Below are positions 56,682 to 64,000 of a DNA stretch of 64,000 nucleotides, in pieces; positions within the stretch are counted from its first letter, which is position 1, and every line of letters begins with the position of its first letter. Below the pieces are notes generated by a model. The model worked only from the letters and a program-made list of their open reading frames with translations. It was not told the origin of the DNA and searched no databases. The position numbers and the translations under genes were made by a program. The DNA is from Shewanella sp. Isolate11 (GTDB lineage: Bacteria; Pseudomonadota; Gammaproteobacteria; Enterobacterales; Shewanellaceae): NCBI RefSeq assembly GCF_022398315.1, contig NZ_JAKEVF010000002.1:248477-312476 (forward strand), given 5' to 3'.

Positions 56682-57731
56682 ATGCAAGCTGCAATTTCAA
56701 AGTACAACAAGCAAGATCCCGCGTTCCCTGGTGAATTTGAGGTTATTACCCTAACTAACAACCAAGGACTTAAAGTTACCTTATCTAGCTTCGGTGCCAG
56801 TATTTGGTCGGTAGAATATACTGATGAGCAGGGCACAACAGTACCGTTAACCCTTGGTTATCAAAACACTTCTGATTGGGCTCGGAATCCTTATTACTTT
56901 GGCGTTACCGTTGGACGGGTGGCTAATCGTATTGGCAATTCAGCCTTTGCAATTGGCGACACGCAATACTCATTAGTGAGCAATGAAGGTAATAACCAGC
57001 TACACGGTGGTCCAGGAGGATTTAGTCATTGCATTTGGCGCTGCGAAACTCAAACTAATGATGACGGTGTCAGTGCATTTTTCTTAATAGAAAGTGCGGA
57101 CGGCGATCAAGGTTTTCCTGGAAATTTACAAGCTAAAGTGGAATATCGCCTTAACAATAATAATGAGCTGATCATTAACTACCACGCGATTTCAGACCAA
57201 ACTACACCTATCTGCTTAACTAATCATACCTATTGGAATCTCAGCTCCGATGAACTCAGTGGCATTCTTTATCATAAGTTACAAATCGATTCAGATAAGA
57301 TCTTAGCCCTAGACGAGCAACAAATTCCTAATGGTGAATTTGTCCCTGTTACTGGTACTGCATACGATTTTCGTGAAGCCAAGTTAGTTGGTGCTGATAT
57401 TTCAGAACTCGATAATGGCTACGATCATTACTACGTGATTAACAACCCTCAAGATGAGCAACTTAATTTCATCGCTAAATTAACCGATGAAGCGTCTGGG
57501 CGTGAGATGGAAATTTTATCTACCGAAGTTGGTGTTCAATTTTATAGCGGTAACTTCTTGGATAGTACTCATCGTCGTGAAAGTGGTGAGTTGATCAATA
57601 AGCATCAAGGTTTATGCCTAGAAACTCATGGTTATCCTAATGCGGTAAATGTTGAACATTTTCCTACAATGATTGTTGAAAAGAATACACCTTACACACA
57701 AACCACAGTACATAGATTCAAAAACCTATAA
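56682..57731 (+). CDS. galM: Aldose 1-epimerase (mutarotase)
   Basis: This 349-residue galactose mutarotase-like enzyme equilibrates alpha and beta anomers. The family signatures VGRVANRIGNSAF, NQLHGGPGGF and LTNHTYWNLSS carry the catalytic histidines. The active-site Glu lies in CLETHGYPNAVN (about residue 312), where the usual Gln after ETxx is His. In this locus it probably acts on L-arabinose, speeding conversion between ring forms for the isomerase or dehydrogenase. Confidence 0.92.
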   Translation: MQAAISKYNKQDPAFPGEFEVITLTNNQGLKVTLSSFGASIWSVEYTDEQGTTVPLTLGYQNTSDWARNPYYFGVTVGRVANRIGNSAFAIGDTQYSLVSNEGNNQLHGGPGGFSHCIWRCETQTNDDGVSAFFLIESADGDQGFPGNLQAKVEYRLNNNNELIINYHAISDQTTPICLTNHTYWNLSSDELSGILYHKLQIDSDKILALDEQQIPNGEFVPVTGTAYDFREAKLVGADISELDNGYDHYYVINNPQDEQLNFIAKLTDEASGREMEILSTEVGVQFYSGNFLDSTHRRESGELINKHQGLCLETHGYPNAVNVEHFPTMIVEKNTPYTQTTVHRFKNL

Positions 57732-57757
57732 CAGATTCATTATTAATTAAAACAATA

Positions 57758-57775
57758 GGCTTTTGTTATAAAGCC
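57758..57775 (+). promoter_or_regulatory. Small hairpin in the leader of the transporter genes
   Basis: GGCTTT and AAAGCC pair around a 6-base loop, about 40 bases before the binding protein start. It could protect the downstream mRNA or limit read-through. The evidence is only structural. Confidence 0.35.
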
Positions 57776-57815
57776 GGGAACTCAGTGTCCCTAAAAAGAC
57801 AGGAAGGAAATTAAG

Positions 57816-58757
57816 ATGAAAATTAAACAAGTTATTCCAGCACTAGCGATTTGGGCGCTAGGCACTGGTGTTGCCTGTGCAACGACGGTTGGTTTTTCAC
57901 AAGTAGGTTCAGAAAGCGGATGGCGTACCAGCTTCAGTGAAGCGGTGAAAGCTGAAGCAAAAGTAAGAGGCATAGATCTTAAATTCTCTGATGCCCAGCA
58001 AAAGCAAGAGAATCAAATTAAAGCGGTACGTAGTTTTATCGCGCAAGGTGTTGACGCCATTATTATTGCCCCTGTTGTTGAAACTGGTTGGGCACCCGTA
58101 CTACGAGAGGCTAAGCGTTCACGTATTCCCGTTGTGATTGTCGACCGTAATGTGAAAGTTGCTGATAACTTATATCTCACTCGTATCGCTTCTGATTTTA
58201 AAGAAGAGGGCGTGAAGATTGCTCAGTGGTTGATGGATGAAACTAAGGGCGAATGCCGTATCGCTGAAATCCAAGGCACAGTAGGTGCAACAGCTTCAAT
58301 CGATCGCGCTGCTGGCTTTAACGAAGTGATTGCCAAATATCCTAATGCCAACATTGTTCGTAGCCAAACTGGTGAGTTTACTCGTGCTAAGGGTAAAGAG
58401 GTGATGGAAAGTTTCCTTAAAGCACAATCTGCTGCCGAGCCATTCTGCGCAATTTGGGCACACAATGATGAGATGGCTCTAGGAGCTATCCAAGCGGTTA
58501 AAGAAGCGGGCTTAAAACCGGGTAAAGATATCTTAGTTGTGTCAGTTGACGGTGTTCCAGATTACTTCAAAGCCATGGCTGAAGGTGATGTGAACGCGAC
58601 CGTTGAACTAAGTCCATATTTAGGTGCTCCAGCGTTTGACGTGATCGAAAAATATCTTGGTGGGGACAAAAATATTCCAAAGCTAATCAGCACCACTGGT
58701 GATGTTTACACCCAAGAAACTGCCGCTGAAGAATATAAAAAGCGCGTTAACAAATAA
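57816..58757 (+). CDS. Periplasmic sugar-binding protein, YtfQ-like
   Basis: This 313-residue binding protein has a signal peptide (1-22, ending ACA before TTVG) and a type I periplasmic-binding fold. TVGFSQVGSESGWRTSFSEA and PVVETGWAPVLREAK align with E. coli YtfQ, which binds galactofuranose. VDRNVKV, ATASIDRAAGF and WAHNDEMALGAIQAVKEAG complete the pocket-lining loops. In this locus the ligand is probably L-arabinose, possibly its furanose form. Shewanella literature describes such arabinose transporters as araUVWZ; I assign that by recollection. Confidence 0.85.
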   Translation: MKIKQVIPALAIWALGTGVACATTVGFSQVGSESGWRTSFSEAVKAEAKVRGIDLKFSDAQQKQENQIKAVRSFIAQGVDAIIIAPVVETGWAPVLREAKRSRIPVVIVDRNVKVADNLYLTRIASDFKEEGVKIAQWLMDETKGECRIAEIQGTVGATASIDRAAGFNEVIAKYPNANIVRSQTGEFTRAKGKEVMESFLKAQSAAEPFCAIWAHNDEMALGAIQAVKEAGLKPGKDILVVSVDGVPDYFKAMAEGDVNATVELSPYLGAPAFDVIEKYLGGDKNIPKLISTTGDVYTQETAAEEYKKRVNK

Positions 58758-58798
58758 GACGCCGCAAATCAGCTTTATACTTTTGGGGGAAAGGCTAA

Positions 58799-60307
58799 AT
58801 GGACGTAGTTTTAGCGTTAAAGGATGTTTGTAAACAATATCCTGGTGTAAAAGCGTTACAAAATGTCAGTTTAAATCTCTATCCAGGCGAAGTGCATGCT
58901 TTGCTTGGAGAAAACGGTGCGGGTAAATCTACGCTCGTTAAAATCATGACGGGTGCCGAATCTAAAAATAGCGGCAGCATCTATTATGATGGACAAGAAC
59001 GTGAATTTAATACGCCTATCGAAGCACAGCGCGTGGGTATCGTCAGTGTTTATCAGGAGGTTAACCTTCTGCCAAACCTGACGGTAGCGCAGAACCTGTT
59101 TCTTGGTCACGAACCCAAAAAGTTTGGTTTAATTGACCATCGGCAGATGGTTAAGCAATCCCGTGAAGTGTTAAAGCAATTTAAGTTAGATATTGATGTA
59201 ACAGAGCCTCTATCTAAGTACTCTGTCGCAATACAGCAATTAATCGCAATTGCTCGTGGCGTTGCCATGTCAGCCAAAGTGTTAGTGCTGGATGAGCCAA
59301 CGGCAAGTTTGGATGCTGATGAAGTTAAAGTTCTGTTTTCTATCCTAAATCAGTTAAAGCAGCAGGGTGTTGCTATTGTCTTTATTACCCATTTCTTAGA
59401 TCAAGTTTATGCGGTTAGCGATCGTATTACGGTACTGAGAAATGGTGAGTTTATCTGTGAACACCTCACTAAAGAGCTACCACAATCCAAATTGGTTGAA
59501 GCCATGTTGGGCCGTGCACTTGAAGATCATCTTCACCTCGATAGCGCGCCAAAATCAGCTCAAGAGCAAGATTCAGCACAAGCGGTATTACTCAGCCTCG
59601 AAGGGGTTTCAGTCAAAGATTCAATTCAATCTTTAAGCCTGACGTTATCTGAAGGTAAAGCGGTGGGATTAGCAGGTTTGCTAGGTTCGGGTCGTAGTGA
59701 AGTGTGTAATGCGGTATTCGGTCTAGATCAACTTAACAGCGGTAATATCACCCTGAAAGGCCGCCAACTCAAACTGAGTAATCCTGCTGATGCAATCCAT
59801 GAAGGGATCGCCTTGTGTCCTGAAGACCGTAAAGTTGACGGTATTATTGGCCCACTGTCTATCCGTGAAAACATCATTCTGGCACTACAAGCCAGGTTAG
59901 GTTGGTGGCGTGGATTGTCACGCGCTAAGCAAGATGAAATGGCGCAGTTTTTTATCGATAAACTGCAAATCGCGACACCTGATGCGGATAAACCTATTGA
60001 GCAACTCAGTGGCGGCAATCAGCAGAAGGTTATTTTGGCACGTTGGCTCGCCATCGAGCCTATCTTGTTAATACTTGATGAACCGACTCGTGGTATCGAT
60101 ATTGGTGCCCATGCTGAGATCATTAAATTGATCAGAAGCCTCTGTGATGATGGTATGTCGCTGTTAGTGGCATCATCTGAGTTAGATGAACTGGTGGCTT
60201 TCTCCAACAAAGTCGTGGTAATGCGTGACCGCAGTGCAGTCAAAGAACTCACTGGTGAACAGCTGACCTCTCAGCATGTTATGCAAGCGATTGCGGAGGG
60301 AGCATGA
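58799..60307 (+). CDS. Sugar ABC transporter ATPase, YtfR-like
   Basis: This 502-residue ATPase has two fused nucleotide-binding domains. Domain one is complete (Walker A GENGAGKST near 39, Walker B VLVLDEPTAS near 160). Domain two has the degenerate Walker A GLLGSGRSE near 296 that is usual in the ribose/galactose class, with QLSGGNQQKVILARWLA and ILDEPTRGIDIG. It powers the two permeases that follow and overlaps the first by four bases. Confidence 0.95.
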   Translation: MDVVLALKDVCKQYPGVKALQNVSLNLYPGEVHALLGENGAGKSTLVKIMTGAESKNSGSIYYDGQEREFNTPIEAQRVGIVSVYQEVNLLPNLTVAQNLFLGHEPKKFGLIDHRQMVKQSREVLKQFKLDIDVTEPLSKYSVAIQQLIAIARGVAMSAKVLVLDEPTASLDADEVKVLFSILNQLKQQGVAIVFITHFLDQVYAVSDRITVLRNGEFICEHLTKELPQSKLVEAMLGRALEDHLHLDSAPKSAQEQDSAQAVLLSLEGVSVKDSIQSLSLTLSEGKAVGLAGLLGSGRSEVCNAVFGLDQLNSGNITLKGRQLKLSNPADAIHEGIALCPEDRKVDGIIGPLSIRENIILALQARLGWWRGLSRAKQDEMAQFFIDKLQIATPDADKPIEQLSGGNQQKVILARWLAIEPILLILDEPTRGIDIGAHAEIIKLIRSLCDDGMSLLVASSELDELVAFSNKVVVMRDRSAVKELTGEQLTSQHVMQAIAEGA

Positions 60308-61398
60308 GTAATTCAGCACAATTAATTGAGCCATCGCCTGTAGTGGCTGCGAAAAGTGATGATATGACAGATAAGAAACAAGCTCGCTATCAAGCGGGAG
60401 CCGAAAAAGCCTGGTTAAGATACCTATGGCCTGTGGCTGCATTGGTGTTATTGCTATTGGTGAATCTATTTATCGACAGCAGTTTTTTCCATTTAACTTA
60501 TCAAGATGACCGTTTATATGGTTCTCTTATTGATATTTTAAATCGTTCGGCACCGGTTGCGTTACTTGCTATAGGTATGACCTTAGTGATAGCAACGGGT
60601 GGTATCGACCTCTCTGTTGGCGCGGTAATGGCGATTGCCGGTGCCGTTTGCGCCAATTTGCTGTTATCTCCGGATATGAGCGTATTTACTGTTGTGCTTA
60701 TTGGTATTGCCGTCGGTGTATTCTTTGGCTGTATTAACGGTGGTTTAGTGGCTTACTTAGGTATTCAGCCGATTGTTGCAACCTTACTACTGATGGTTGC
60801 GGGTCGTGGTATCGCACAGCTTATTAACCAAGGTCAGATTGTTACTTTCCAAAGTCCAGGCTTCGCTGCAATAGGAACAGGACAGTGGTTAGGTCTACCA
60901 ATGCCAATTTGGATCGTTATCGGTATGTTGATTGCGACTCAGTTACTGCTACGAAAAACGGCTCTAGGCTTGTTTATCGAAGCGGTAGGCTGTAATGCTA
61001 AAGCGAGTCGTTACATGGGGATTAACGATAAATCGATTAAACTTTTCGTTTACGCCATTGCGGGTTTGTGTGCTGCATTTGCCGGTATGATCAGTGCGGC
61101 CGATATCCAAGGCTCAGATGCAAACAATGCCGGGCTATGGTTAGAACTCGATGCGATCCTTGCTGTGGTTATAGGCGGCGCAGCCTTAACTGGCGGACGT
61201 TTTTCACTCATCCTATCTATTGTTGGCGCGCTGATCATTCAAACTTTAGCGACGACAATTATTGTCAGTGGTCTACCAGCTAAATTTAACCTGCTTATCA
61301 AAGCTTTGGTCATCTTACTGGTGTTGTTACTACAGTCTAAAGCGTTTAGAAATCAGCTTAAAAGTCTGTTCAGTTTTGGCAAAAAAGGGGCTGCATAA
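60304..61398 (+). CDS. Sugar ABC transporter permease, YtfT-like
   Basis: This 364-residue inner membrane permease of the ribose/BPD_transp_2 family has eight to ten helices. LLAIGMTLVIATGGIDLSVGAVMA near residues 93-116 is the ATPase-contact signature, shown here by position, and GLFIEAVGCNAKASRYMGI follows. An unusually long polar N-terminus of about 35 residues precedes the first helix. Its start overlaps the ATPase stop and its stop overlaps the next start. Confidence 0.94.
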   Translation: MSNSAQLIEPSPVVAAKSDDMTDKKQARYQAGAEKAWLRYLWPVAALVLLLLVNLFIDSSFFHLTYQDDRLYGSLIDILNRSAPVALLAIGMTLVIATGGIDLSVGAVMAIAGAVCANLLLSPDMSVFTVVLIGIAVGVFFGCINGGLVAYLGIQPIVATLLLMVAGRGIAQLINQGQIVTFQSPGFAAIGTGQWLGLPMPIWIVIGMLIATQLLLRKTALGLFIEAVGCNAKASRYMGINDKSIKLFVYAIAGLCAAFAGMISAADIQGSDANNAGLWLELDAILAVVIGGAALTGGRFSLILSIVGALIIQTLATTIIVSGLPAKFNLLIKALVILLVLLLQSKAFRNQLKSLFSFGKKGAA

Positions 61399-62360
61399 TG
61401 CTTTCTCGTCGTTTTTTACCTTTATGGATCACTGCGTCTCTTGTGCTGTTGATGTTCATCTTTGGCGCAAGTCAGTTTGATGGTTTCGCCAGTGTTCGTG
61501 TTGTTACCAATCTCTTTAGGGACAACGCGTTTTTGCTGATCACCGCACTAGGTATGACTTTAGTGATTATCTCTGGTGGTATTGACCTTTCGGTTGGTGC
61601 TGTGATTGCACTCAGTGGTGTGATCACCGGGTTACTTGTTACCGATCATGGTTGGCATCCTCTTGCGGCCTTTGCATTGGTAATGCCATTAGGTACCTTG
61701 TTTGGCGCTGCTATGGGCAGCATCATCCATTATTATAAGTTACAACCTTTTATTGTAACTTTAGCGGGCATGTTCTTAGCGCGAGGCTTGGCTACAACCC
61801 TGAGTGAAGAATCCATCGCCATTGAGCATCCTTTCTATGATGCCATTGCTGATTTTGGTTTCGCTTTGCCTGGTCATGGCTGGCTAGATGTGAGCTCAAT
61901 GATCTTCATGTTGGCATTTGCGGTACTACTCATCGTGATGCACTTTACTCGTTTTGGTACCAATGTTTATGCCTTAGGGGGTAATGAACAATCTGCCAAA
62001 TTAATGGGTGTGAATGTTGCGCGTACTACCATCTCTATTTATGCGACCAGCAGCGCACTCGCGACTTTAGCGGGTATCGTGTTTTCATTTTATACCTTCT
62101 CCGGTTATGCCTTAGGCACAATAGGCACCGAACTCGATGCGATTGCCGCAGTGGTAATTGGCGGTACGCTGTTAACCGGTGGTAGTGGTTATATTGTAGG
62201 AACCGTACTTGGGGTGATTCTCATGGGAGTGATTCAAACCTATATCACCTTCGAAGGGACCTTAAGTAGTTGGTGGACTAAGATTGTTATCGGTCTTCTG
62301 TTGTTCTTCTTTATCGTCCTGCAGAAGTTACTGAATGTACGTAAGGGTGCCAATGCATAA
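61398..62360 (+). CDS. Sugar ABC transporter permease, YjfF-like
   Basis: This 320-residue second permease resembles E. coli YjfF. ITALGMTLVIISGGIDLSVG (about 49-68) and TNVYALGGNEQSAKLMGVNV are the family marks. Two different permeases with one ATPase is the YtfQRT-YjfF design and differs from AraFGH or RbsABC, which use one permease. The ATG shares a base with the previous stop. Confidence 0.94.
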   Translation: MLSRRFLPLWITASLVLLMFIFGASQFDGFASVRVVTNLFRDNAFLLITALGMTLVIISGGIDLSVGAVIALSGVITGLLVTDHGWHPLAAFALVMPLGTLFGAAMGSIIHYYKLQPFIVTLAGMFLARGLATTLSEESIAIEHPFYDAIADFGFALPGHGWLDVSSMIFMLAFAVLLIVMHFTRFGTNVYALGGNEQSAKLMGVNVARTTISIYATSSALATLAGIVFSFYTFSGYALGTIGTELDAIAAVVIGGTLLTGGSGYIVGTVLGVILMGVIQTYITFEGTLSSWWTKIVIGLLLFFFIVLQKLLNVRKGANA

Positions 62361-63420
62361 ATCTATCTATATTACGCTGGTTGTTGCAGCACTAACAGGT
62401 TCTGTTGCAACAGTTGATGCGAATACGTTAGCAGCCGATAGTAAGGTTGAGGCTCAACCAGCGCATAATTTTGTTGAGCGCCGAGCCGATCCTTGGGTGA
62501 TTAAAGCGCCTGATGGCGGGTATTTTTTTACCGCTTCTGTGCCTGAATTTGATCTTATTGAGATTCGTTACTCAAAAACGATTGCAGGATTAGCGACGGC
62601 TAAGACCAGAGCAGTATGGCATAAGCATGATATCGGGCCGATGAGTATCGATATCTGGGCACCTGAGATGCATTACATCGATGGCAAATGGTATCTCTAT
62701 TACGCTGCCAGTGATATCAATACCCGTTTCCATAACCGCATGTACGTGTTGGGTCTGGAAGGTGACGATCCGATGACGGGTGAGTGGAAAGAGCTAGGCA
62801 GGATGCAGACCGAGCGTTCGGCATTCTCTTTAGATGAAACCACTTTCAATGTCGGTGAGCAGCATTATGCGATCTGGGCTCAGCAGGATAGGGCAAAAAC
62901 CTATAATACTGGCTTAGTGATCGCAAAAATGACCTCACCTACGGCAACAGCCTTACCGGAAACCATCATTAGCGAGCCATTGCTGGAATGGGAACGCTTA
63001 GGCTTTAAGGTGAACGAAGGGGCTGCAGTGATCAAACATGCAGGCAAAATCTTCGTGAGCTACTCAGCCAGTGCCACTGACGATCGTTACAGCATGGGGT
63101 TGATCTGGGCCGATGAAGATGCGGATCTGCTCGATGCGAGCAGCTGGCACAAGTTGCCAGATCCTGTGTTTACCACTCAGCCACAACTAAAGCGTTATGG
63201 CCCAGGTCATAATAGTTTTGTTTTAGCTGAAGATGGTAAAACTTGGTTAATGTTCTATCACGCCAGAGATTATCTCGAGCTGCAAGGCACGCCGTTAACC
63301 GACGGTAATCGTCATACTCGGGTACGTGCGATCACTTGGGATGAAAAGGGGTTTCCAGAGTTCCATAATGATCTCTCGGATCAACAGACCTTAGAGATGG
63401 TGGGTTATAGCCTTAAATAA
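62353..63420 (+). CDS. Exported GH43 (subfamily 26-like) exo-alpha-L-arabinofuranosidase
   Basis: This 355-residue protein starts at ATG 62353 (MHKSIYIT) after AAGGG and overlaps the permease gene by eight bases. An ATG at 62335 would add six charged residues before the signal peptide. The signal covers about 1-28. The propeller follows the GH43_26 pattern of exo-1,5-alpha-L-arabinofuranosidases: RRADPWVIKAPDGGYFFTAS with the base Asp, IWAPEMHYIDGKWYLYYAAS, DETTF and NEGAAVI with the acid Glu. It would release single L-arabinofuranose units from arabinan or arabinose oligomers in the periplasm. Subfamily placement is from memory. Confidence 0.88.
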   Translation: MHKSIYITLVVAALTGSVATVDANTLAADSKVEAQPAHNFVERRADPWVIKAPDGGYFFTASVPEFDLIEIRYSKTIAGLATAKTRAVWHKHDIGPMSIDIWAPEMHYIDGKWYLYYAASDINTRFHNRMYVLGLEGDDPMTGEWKELGRMQTERSAFSLDETTFNVGEQHYAIWAQQDRAKTYNTGLVIAKMTSPTATALPETIISEPLLEWERLGFKVNEGAAVIKHAGKIFVSYSASATDDRYSMGLIWADEDADLLDASSWHKLPDPVFTTQPQLKRYGPGHNSFVLAEDGKTWLMFYHARDYLELQGTPLTDGNRHTRVRAITWDEKGFPEFHNDLSDQQTLEMVGYSLK

Positions 63421-63448
63421 TCAGTTTAAGCATCTTGTTTCGATAAAG

Positions 63449-63473
63449 CGTCTACCTAAGTAGACGTTTTTTT
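63449..63473 (+). terminator. Terminator of the arabinose operon
   Basis: CGTCTAC and GTAGACG pair around a CTAA loop and run into seven T residues, 29 bases after the GH43 stop. Confidence 0.9.
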
Positions 63474-63597
63474 AAGGCAGCTAATTGCTTATAAATCAGT
63501 TAATTAGCATGACATTTAAATTATTTAACTAATACTTATGTGTAAGCCATAGTGACATTTGAACACTATCTACTTTTATGGTTATAGGGATTTAACA

Positions 63598-63845
63598 ATA
63601 CGAAAATTCCTCGCATTATCAATTTTTAGTGCTTGTTCGTTGGTATGTACCTCGGCAGAACAATCATACTCATCCAAAGACTCTGTTATAGAACCTACAT
63701 ACTATTTGCATCTACCACTGACGACAAAAAGCATTTAGTTGATGATTATTGGGTTAGAGCAAACAGGCGAGGCTACAATATCTAATCAGTGCTGCCAGAG
63801 ATGGACGATCAAGGTGTGTCGAACTCATTGTTGGATCAACAGTGA
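63598..63845 (+). pseudogene. Remnant of an exported protein gene
   Basis: From 63598 a frame reads like a signal peptide (RKFLALSIFSACSLVCTSA) and continues to a stop at 63736. The first codon is ATA, not ATG, yet AGGG lies about nine bases upstream. From about 63707 a second frame continues in protein-like fashion (TTDDKKHLVDDYWVRANRRG), is broken by TAA, and then reads LPEMDDQGVSNSLLDQQ to TGA 63843. Start loss, frameshift and stop indicate decay. I cannot name the ancestor. Confidence 0.55.
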
Positions 63846-63852
63846 TGGAATC

Positions 63853-63886
63853 AAAAAAAGCGAGCAGGATAACTGCTCGCTTTTTT
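63853..63886. terminator. Bidirectional terminator between pseudogene and edge gene
   Basis: GCGAGCA and TGCTCGC form a 7-bp stem with a 7-base loop between a run of A and a run of T residues. Confidence 0.9.
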
Positions 63887-63907
63887 ACATCACATAGATA
63901 GTTTTGG

Positions 63908-64000
63908 TTACTTTTCTTCTGGCTTCATCAAGCGCACTTCATATAAACCGCCCGCGATAGAACCAGGCTTGGCTTTAAATTTCACTCTAAAAGGCTGTGT
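63908..64000 (-). CDS. Unidentified protein, C-terminal 30 residues only
   Basis: A minus-strand frame enters from the window edge and ends at TAA 63908-63910. The visible end reads TQPFRVKFKAKPGSIAG and GLYEVRLMKPEEK. The terminator at 63853-63886 lies just downstream, which supports a real gene. I do not recognise the family. Confidence 0.6.
   Translation of the reverse strand, partial: TQPFRVKFKAKPGSIAGGLYEVRLMKPEEK

Noticed and set aside
57816..62360. Calling the transporter AraFGH
   Set aside because: AraFGH has a single permease; two permeases and YtfQ-like binding protein motifs point to the YtfQRT-YjfF class.

Overview
The window is chromosomal DNA from a marine gammaproteobacterium, almost certainly a Shewanella; I cannot name the species. 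The evidence is gene content and order. There is an rsx/rnf operon ending in nth, a zwf-pgl-edd-eda operon divergent from hexR with pyruvate kinase beside it, psrA next to fadE, a rhombosortase, arrays of five tRNA-Asn and three tRNA-Tyr genes, and Shewanella-type intergenic palindromes. I see no prophage, insertion sequence or CRISPR array.

Layout. 1-4,150: 3' part of ruvB, a long AT-rich leader and a TonB-dependent receptor. 4,200-7,690: palindromic repeat, gloA, a possible 27-residue membrane peptide gene with its own promoter and terminator, and a LysR regulator divergent from a two-gene redox unit. 7,898-14,392: nth and rsxEGDCBA on the minus strand. 14,487-19,823: a degenerate GGDEF-EAL membrane protein, five tRNA-Asn genes, a 750-base gap with a DnaA-box pair, and uvrB. 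19,863-24,812: rhombosortase and queC, queE, a Cds1-like PLP enzyme, three tRNA-Tyr genes and two small conserved proteins. 24,956-29,064: an active-type GGDEF-EAL protein, a YchJ-type protein, an exported NTF2-like protein and smrA. 29,237-39,739: psrA-fadE, pyk, hexR and the Entner-Doudoroff operon. 39,824-46,633: ecotin, a DmeF-type metal exporter with a MarR regulator, an EptA-type lipid A modifying enzyme and a PatZ-type acetyltransferase. 46,634-63,420: a large L-arabinose locus. The end holds a decayed gene and the 3' tip of a minus-strand gene.

The genes form several regulatory units. HexR-like sites lie before pyk, hexR and zwf, tying lower glycolysis to the Entner-Doudoroff pathway. 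A PsrA-like site overlaps the psrA-fadE promoter. The arabinose locus has the isomerase route (araBDA), an araR-type GntR regulator, two exported GH43 arabinosidases and a mutarotase. It also has an ABC importer of the furanose-specific YtfQRT-YjfF type and two genes of an oxidative route (IlvD/Edd-type sugar acid dehydratase and SDR). GntR-type palindromes precede araB and lie in the GH43/dehydratase divergent region. This suggests a pathway that cuts arabinan side chains, imports L-arabinose (perhaps as the furanose) and uses it by two routes. The substrate assignments are inference.
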